Source of the DNA: Cryptomeria japonica
Taxonomy: Eukaryota > Streptophyta > Pinopsida > Cupressales > Cupressaceae
Length of the DNA: 64,000 nt
Assembly (NCBI RefSeq): GCF_030272615.1
Contig: NC_081414.1
Location: 769,921,653 to 769,985,652, forward strand
Direction of reading: 5' to 3'
Part shown: positions 57,854 to 64,000 of the stretch, in pieces
Layout of the letters: every line of letters starts with the position of its first letter
Numbering within the stretch: position 1 is the stretch's first letter
Program-made: the position numbers and the translations under genes
The notes under the pieces: model-generated
The model's input: the letters and a program-made list of their open reading frames with translations, nothing else
Database searches by the model: none
Told to the model about the DNA's origin: nothing

Positions 57854-60800
57854 ATGTCTACTAATTATTTTAGGAAGGACAATCCTAAATTTGATGGAAC
57901 CAAGTATGGCATATGGAAGATCAAAATGGAGACACATCTGAATTGCATTGTTAAAGATGTCTGAGAAGTTACAAAGAAAGGTTATACTGCTACTGTACCT
58001 GGTCAGCCTAGTCCAACTACCTTGGCTAAAGATGAGGAAAATGATTGCAAAGCAAGAGAAGCACTTTTGAGTGCATTATCAGATCAACAAATCATGGGAT
58101 TATCAGATAGGTCTACTACTAAAGCTATTTGGGATCATTTGGAAACACTGAATGAAGGAGATTCCATAGTCAAAATTGCAAAACTTGAAAGCTTCCGGGT
58201 CAGGTATGAACATCTGAAAATGGAAGAAGATGAAAGGATTTCTGCTTTTATGGAAAGAGAGAATGAAATTGTTTTGGGTATTAAATGTTGTGGAGGAACC
58301 TTAAGTGAGGATGAAATTGTTTCAAAAATCTTAAGAGGATTGCCACCAGCATATAAAATGAAGGTTACTACTATAAATGAGTTAAGAACAATGCCTAATA
58401 CATCAGTAACTAGGGATACATTGATTGGGAAACTTTCAGCTTTTGAAATTGAAGAATTTGGTCTTGTTGCTACTATAAAGATAGATTTAGCCTTTAAAGC
58501 ATCAACATCATCTGCTCCATCATTTGACAAATCTGATTGGAAAGCCTTTTATGCAAGAGAACTTGAAGAAAGCAGGAAAGAAAATGAAGAACTTGAAGAA
58601 CTTGAAGCACTATTTGCAAGGAAAATGCCTAAAGGTCCAATTGGAAGTAAGTATGAAGGTAAAGCACCCTTTAAATGTTTTAACTATAATAAGATTAGTC
58701 ATATGGCTTTGAGATGCTCTGATAGACATGCTAGACTAAGAGAAGAAGCTAGAAGGAAATACAAGCCTAATCCTGAATATCAGAGATACAGATTTAAGAA
58801 GAATAGAGACAAATCTTGTTACATTGTTGATGAAGGTGTGACTGATGATTCTGATGAGGATCCAGTGGACAATGGATGGGTTTTTGTTGCTATAACAGAA
58901 GATCAACTGGCACCTACTGTTCAACCGGTAGAACAAGCCCTAGAAACTAAAGTTGAAATAAAGGATGAATGGATCATTGACTCAGGATGCTCACATCATA
59001 TGTTAGGAGACAAAGGTAAATTCTTGAACTTTCAAGAATACAATGGAGGTTTAGTAAGATTTGGAGATGACAAAGCATGTTCAATCAAAGGTAAGGGTAC
59101 AATATCTCTTGATGGTAAGCATAACACTGACAATGTTTACTATGTTGAAGGATTAAAGCATAATCTTTTAAGTGTTGGTCAATTAGTTGAGAAAGGATTT
59201 CAGTTACAATTCAAAAAGTGGAAAATGCAAAATCATGAATAGAACTGGTTTGGAAATTGCAATCGGTAATCAGACTAGAGGTAATATCTTTCATTTGAAT
59301 AACAGTGAAAAGACATGCTTGATTGCACATATAGATGAAAGTTGGTTATGGCATAAGAGACTTTGTCATGTAAACTTTGATTGCATGGTAAAGATCAGTA
59401 CTTCTAAGGTAGTTAGAGATCTACCTAAAATTGTCAAACCTCAGAATACAATATGTAAGGAATGTCAATTTGGAAAACAAGTTAGAGCTAGTTTCAAAAG
59501 TATTCCAGAAAAATTCAATAATGTTCTTGATTTGATTCACACCAATTTATGTGGTCCAGCTAGAACTAAAAGCTTACAGGGTGATAGATATTTCATGCTA
59601 ATCATTGATGACTATTCTAGAATGTGTTGGGTTACTTTTCTCAAAGAAAAAATAGAAGCACTTCGAAAGTTCAAACTATTCAAAGCAATGGTTGAAAATG
59701 AAACCGGTAAGAAAATCAAATGCTCAAGATCAGATCAAGGAGGAGAATTCACATCTAAGGACTTTAATACATTTTGTGAAGTGAATGGAATCAGAAGACA
59801 ATTATTAGCACCTCGACACCACAACAGAATGGAGTTGTTGAAAGGAAAAACATAACTATCTTGGATGCAACAAGAAGTATGTTATCTGAAGAAAACCTAC
59901 CACATGTATATTGGAGAGAAGTAGTCAGCGCAACAGTCTATACATTCAACAAAGTTCACATCAAAGGTGAAATCGGTAAGACCCCTCATGAACTATGGTT
60001 TGGTAATACTCCTACTCTTAAATATTTCAGAATTTTTGGAAGTAAATGTTATATTAGAAGAGATGAGCATATTGGCAAATTTGATCCTAGAAGTGATGAA
60101 GGAATATTTCTTGGTTATTCATCTAAGAGAAAGGCATATAGATGTTTTAACAAGAGATTGTAGAAAATTGTTGAGAGTACAAATGTAAAAATTGATGAAC
60201 AATTCAGAGGAACTTCAAGGTATATAGACTCTGAACCGGCAAAAGAAATTGTGAGAAATGAACCTAAACCAAATCCACCGATACAGAATGAAGATCCAGT
60301 TACCCCGGTACCATCTGAGGATTCCACAATAATTGAAGAACAACAACAAACTAAGACACCCCGGTATATAAGATTGAATCATTCTGAAAATCAGATAATT
60401 GGAAATAAATTTAAAGGAGTTATGACAAGAGGAAGATTGGCAAATGAAGAGGTATGTCTTATTTCTCATATAGAACCATTATCTATTAATGAGGCATGTG
60501 AAGATAAATTTTGGATTAAAGCTATGGAAGAAGAATTAGAACAAATTGAGAAAAATAACACTTGGACATTAGTTCCCTAGCCTAAAGATAAAAATGTAAT
60601 TGGAACCAAATGGGTATTCAGAAACAAACTTAATGAAGATGGTAAGGTTGTCAGAAATAAAGCAAGACTAGTATGTAAGGGATATTCTCAGAAAGAAGGA
60701 GTTGATTACAATGAAACCTTTGCACCGGTAGCTAGAATTGAGGCAGTCAGATTATTCTTAGCTTTTGCAGCTCACAAGAACTACAAAGTTTATCAAATGG

Positions 60801-61930
60801 ATATTAAATGTGCATTTTTGAATGGAGATCTTGAAGAGGAAGTATACATTGAACAACCTGATGGATTTTCTTTAACAGATGACAATGATATAGTTTGTAG
60901 GTTAAGAAAAGCTCTGTATGAACTGAAACAAGCCCCAAGAGCTTGGTATGCAAGATTAGATAAGTATCTTTTAAAGATTGGTTTCACTAAAGGAAATGTA
61001 GACAACAATTTATATTAAAAAATAACTAATGATGACATCTTGATTATAGAAGTATTCGTTGATGATATAATCTTTGGAGGAGAAGATGGATTATGTAAAT
61101 AATTTTCTATTAAAATGCAGCAAGAATTTGAAATGTCTATGATTGGAGAAATAAAATTCTTTTTAGGATTGCAGATTTCACAAACTGACAAAGGTATATT
61201 CTTGAGTCAATCCCAATATTTAAAAGAGTTACTAAAGAAATTTGGGATGGAGAACCCTAAACCAATAAGCACACCTATGACTACAAATGACAAATTATCT
61301 CAAAGGGATGAATCTACACCTGTTAATCCAACTAGATACAAATCTATGATAGGAGGTTTATTGTATTTGATACAAACCAGACCTGATATTATGAATGCAG
61401 TATGTATTGTTTCAAGATTTCACAGTAATCCTAGAGAAAGTCATGAATCAACAGTAAAAAGGATTTTCTGGTACTTACAAGGCACTATAAATCTTGGATT
61501 ATGGTATCCTAGAGATGAAAACTTTGAATTATGTGCATACACAGATGCAAATTGGGCAGGAGATGTGGATGATAGAAAAAGCACCACCGGCGGAGCATTG
61601 TTTCTTGGAAACAGACTAGTTTCTTGGTTGAGTAAGAAACAGAGTTGTACATCTTTATCAACAGCAGAATCAGAATATGTTGCAGCAACAACCAACTGTA
61701 CATAGGTACTATGGCTTACGCAAATGTTGAAAGACATAAAGGTAAAATGCAAGGAACCTATTACCATATATTGCGATAACACTGTAGCAATTGATATATC
61801 TAAGAATCCAGTACTACATTCTAAAACACTAAAGAACAACTTGCAGATATTTTCACAAAACCTTTGCCTAAGGAGACTTTTGAATATCTTAGAGATCAGT
61901 TTGGAGTCATACCACCACCGGTAGAGACTT
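57854..61930 (+). pseudogene. Copia-3 gag-pol polyprotein, stops, frameshifts and a deletion
   Basis: Starts MSTNYFRKDNPKFDGTKYGI at 57854. The gag UBN2-like region is followed by a zinc knuckle (58676-58717) that has lost one Cys (CFNYNKISHMALRC). The protease DSG is near 58980. A frameshift near 59215 precedes the integrase. There the first catalytic Asp is Asn (HTNLCGP, codon 59544-59546). A second shift near 59816 restores the first frame. Reverse transcriptase has FVDD at 61055-61066. RNase H reads YTDANWAGD, again with Asn for Asp. Near 61828 a deletion removes the segment between LHSKT and the TKPLP region and shifts frame. Stops are at 57962, 60161, 60578, 61016, 61100 and 61703. The copy cannot transpose by itself. 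Confidence 0.94.
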
Positions 61931-62259
61931 AGACAGTTGATGATTGTCATCAACCGACAGAATTAAAAGACAAATCTTTTACTCTGGTCTTTGATGAGGA
62001 AGCTACTTCTCAGGGGGAGTAGTTGGTATACTGAATTGATTGGTATTTTGTATATGAACTTGGTTTTATTATAACTTTGGCATTTGATGTCAAAGGTGGG
62101 GAGATATCTATGGAAAAACACATTATCTTTTGAGGAGAGATTGGGAAAACATGTTGCTCTCAAGGGGAGAGATTGTTGTTTTTTTATATTTGGCATTTAT
62201 GTTTTGGCACTTTGATAGTTTTTCAATCTTGTGTTGCCATCAATGCCAAAGGGGGACAG
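61931..62259 (+). other. Copia-3 3' untranslated region and polypurine tract
   Basis: Non-coding, with 'aaggggag'-like purine stretches. The tract CCAAAGGGGGACAG at 62246-62259 abuts the LTR and is nearly the same as in Copia-1 (4884-4898). Confidence 0.78.
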
Positions 62260-62489
62260 TGTTGGTATTTTGGTATGGTTTTTTCATTGATGTCAACACC
62301 TACTAAAACACTAGCACTTTGGAGATCCAACAACATTCACCAGCAAGCAAGTAACTATTGCACAGTTCCTAGTATATGGTTCACTGACAAGATATAATGA
62401 TCACCAGCACTTGAAATGATACGGAAGACACTTGGTAATATCGAAGGCATCATGTGGACATCTTATCTTAATGAATTAATCATTGGTAT
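62260..62489 (+). repeat. 3' LTR of Copia-3, first 230 bp
   Basis: TGTTGGTATTTTGG...ATCATTGGTAT, matching 56734-56963, then abrupt loss of homology. Confidence 0.92.
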
Positions 62490-63013
62490 TGTTTATGGTG
62501 AAAATGGACAACAATAATAACGATATTGAAAGGCTAAATGAATCCACCCACTAAACCCTAGCCTAACAATGAACAAAGATCCACCATAACATATGAAGAT
62601 TACCTAAGACAATGCAAAATAAAACAAAATCACAAAGATTATACCATCACATGTCCAATAGGGTTTTGATCTCCATTCTTCCTATCTCCATTGATCTTGC
62701 TTGATATATTTGCTCTCAGATTTTTGTATGCACAAGAGCTCAACAAAGAACGGAATGTGGTTGCAAGTAAGATCGTAGTGTAGTCAATTGATCATTAGCA
62801 TGAGTGATTAGACATTAGGGTTTGACAATGAAGAAAGCATCTTCTTAAATAGAAGACACAATATGAAATGGAGGGTTAAGATTGAGAGGTGTAAAAAAAG
62901 AGGTCGGCTAGGATTAGAGGGTAGGTAAAAGAAATACCAAAATAATGAAAGAGGTAGGTAGTGTATGAATTAAGAGATGAATGACATGTGTCAAGTGTAG
63001 AAAAAGATAATGA

Positions 63014-63244
63014 ATTAATTAAATAAATAAAGATTTATTTAATTAATAGAAGAAGTAGGATAATTAAATAAATAAAATATTTATTTAATTTAGGAAAAGA
63101 ATAATTTAAATAAATAAATGTATTTATTTAAATGAGAAATAAGGCTAGAAGAGGATAAATGAATTAATTAAATAAATAAAGATTTATTTAATTAATAGAA
63201 GAATTAAGCTTAGATAATTAAATAAATAAAATATTTATTTAATT
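63014..63244. repeat. Row of five AT-only hairpins
   Basis: Inverted repeats at 63014-63047, 63062-63090, 63104-63133, 63163-63196 and 63216-63244, each with 12-15 bp arms built from TTAAATAAAT / ATTTATTTAA. Hairpins 1-2 and 4-5 form a duplicated block of about 80 bp. Confidence 0.9.
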
Positions 63245-63797
63245 TAACTGGACAATTTTAAGTGTCTACATTTTGCCCCTCTTTGAGACAATGCGGCTTG
63301 TCGTGTTGTTTCAAAGAAGATAAGATGAACTGATACAAAGTTGCCCCAGAATGGGAATGATATGCCCCCTCGAGAGATTGGATGAAAATGTTTGAAAAGA
63401 TTGCAGACAATCTCTCGATAAGAAAGAAAGGCTAGAATGGACTGACCGAATAAAGTGACAAAGTCACAGGATGAAGAATATTGACTCGAAAAATGAAGGC
63501 AAGGGCTAGGGTAGGCTATAAGATAGACCACGGACAAAATACATCCTCATTGTCATCTACACCCTCACGAGATCATAGTGCAGAGCGAGAAAAGAGTAGC
63601 AGCAGTCAGCAGCGATGGCTTTCGTACACAGATTCGACCACATTCGCTGATTTCAGAGGCCAGCAGAGGCAGGAGAGCTGGTAAGTACCACCAAACCTCC
63701 TCGTACTTTGACGCTTTCAATTTTGTCATTAATGCATAGTAGTTTAGCAATAAATGCGCTTAGGAATAGGGCACAAAAAAGTGCAAAAATGTGCAAC

Positions 63798-64000
63798 TGC
63801 GTCTGTGTCAGTTCCAGGCGCGTTTATGTCTGGAACCGCGTTTGTGCTTGATGTGGGCGCGTTTATGTCCTGTAGGGGCGTTTATGTTCCAAAGTCGCGT
63901 TTGTGCATAATGTAGGCACGTTTATGTCAAACAGGCGCATCTGTGTTTTGTAGGCATGCTTGTGCAGTCAAGAGGCGCGTTTGTGAGTTTAAAATGCACT
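63798..64000 (+). repeat. CpG-rich tandem array, period 18-21 bp
   Basis: About ten units of the type GCGCGTTTATGT plus 6-8 variable bases, often ending in AG, to the window edge. Each unit core holds one to three CpG sites, against an AT-rich, CpG-poor window. Confidence 0.88.

Larger units (their letters stand above)
56734..62489 (+). mobile_element. Ty1/copia element Copia-3, right LTR truncated
   Basis: The left LTR (56734-57797), tRNA-Met primer site, gag-pol and a polypurine tract are followed by 230 bp of right LTR. A new element starting TGTTTATGG at 62490 then interrupts it. Left and right LTR differ at about 23 of 230 bases, about 10 percent, so this is clearly older than Copia-1. 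LTR motifs are of the ACCGGT type rather than ACCGAG. Confidence 0.94.
62490..64000 (+). mobile_element. LTR-type element inserted in Copia-3, runs off window
   Basis: Begins TGTTTATGGTGAAAATGG exactly where Copia-3 LTR homology stops, so a TG-starting LTR is likely. The five bases before it (GGTAT) would be one copy of its target duplication. It contains five AT hairpins (63014-63244), a low-A/T stretch from 63260 on, and a tandem array at the end. The ORFs 63244-63750 overlap on both strands with no known protein. Class and far end are outside the window. Confidence 0.6.

Noticed and set aside
63014-63244. CRISPR-like array
   Set aside because: Repeats are AT-only hairpins of unequal spacing in a eukaryotic retroelement, with no spacer pattern.

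Overview
The window looks like nuclear DNA of a land plant. It is AT-rich and most of it is old, nested transposable elements around one damaged single-function gene family, L-ascorbate oxidase. LTR elements primed by initiator tRNA-Met, very long LTRs (about 3.8 kb), heavy decay and long gene-free stretches fit a gymnosperm (conifer) best; that assignment is an inference. I see no tRNA, rRNA or CRISPR array.

Layout. 1-6361: Ty1/copia element (Copia-1) whose left LTR is cut by the window edge; its gag-pol frame is continuous but holds ten stop codons. About 6.4-23.4 kb: an old DNA transposon with palindromic, partly matching ends and two convergent genes. One is an unrecognised gene (8588-10060, plus). 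The other is a transposase-like gene (22966 to 11928, minus) with a WSDG motif and a GKGxxDGxGAxxK motif. This second gene is split by a 7.9-kb LTR element (13412-21292) with a perfect CATTT target duplication. The inserted element has no pol: it carries a five-zinc-knuckle gag and a second, unrecognised long ORF.

24.2-37.4 kb: an ascorbate oxidase gene in two pieces. The 5' half lies on the minus strand (24955-26301), the 3' half on the plus strand (35349-35957), with about 9 kb between. The order and orientation are what one inversion through the last exon would give. 37.4-41.3 kb holds nothing I can assign.

41310-50939: a gag-bearing, pol-less Ty3/gypsy-like element with LTRs of about 3.76 kb (right one truncated) and a foreign copia-type LTR inside. 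50940-52068 is an unassigned LTR-like insert with a strong hairpin. 52087-54160 is a second ascorbate oxidase copy without its signal-peptide exon and with a 47-bp frameshifting deletion. Its 3' flank is shared with the first copy to about 54945.

55.5-56.73 kb (minus): a decayed ORF of the same general type as the second ORF of the 13.4-21.3 kb element, cut by a third copia element (56734-62489). That element's right LTR is in turn broken by another LTR-type element running off the window (62490-64000), which has a row of AT hairpins and a CpG-rich tandem array of about 20 bp period.

Nothing here looks fully intact. Stops and key-residue losses are dominated by TGG to stop, TGT to TAT and GAT to AAT changes, as expected from deamination of methylated cytosine in silenced repeats.
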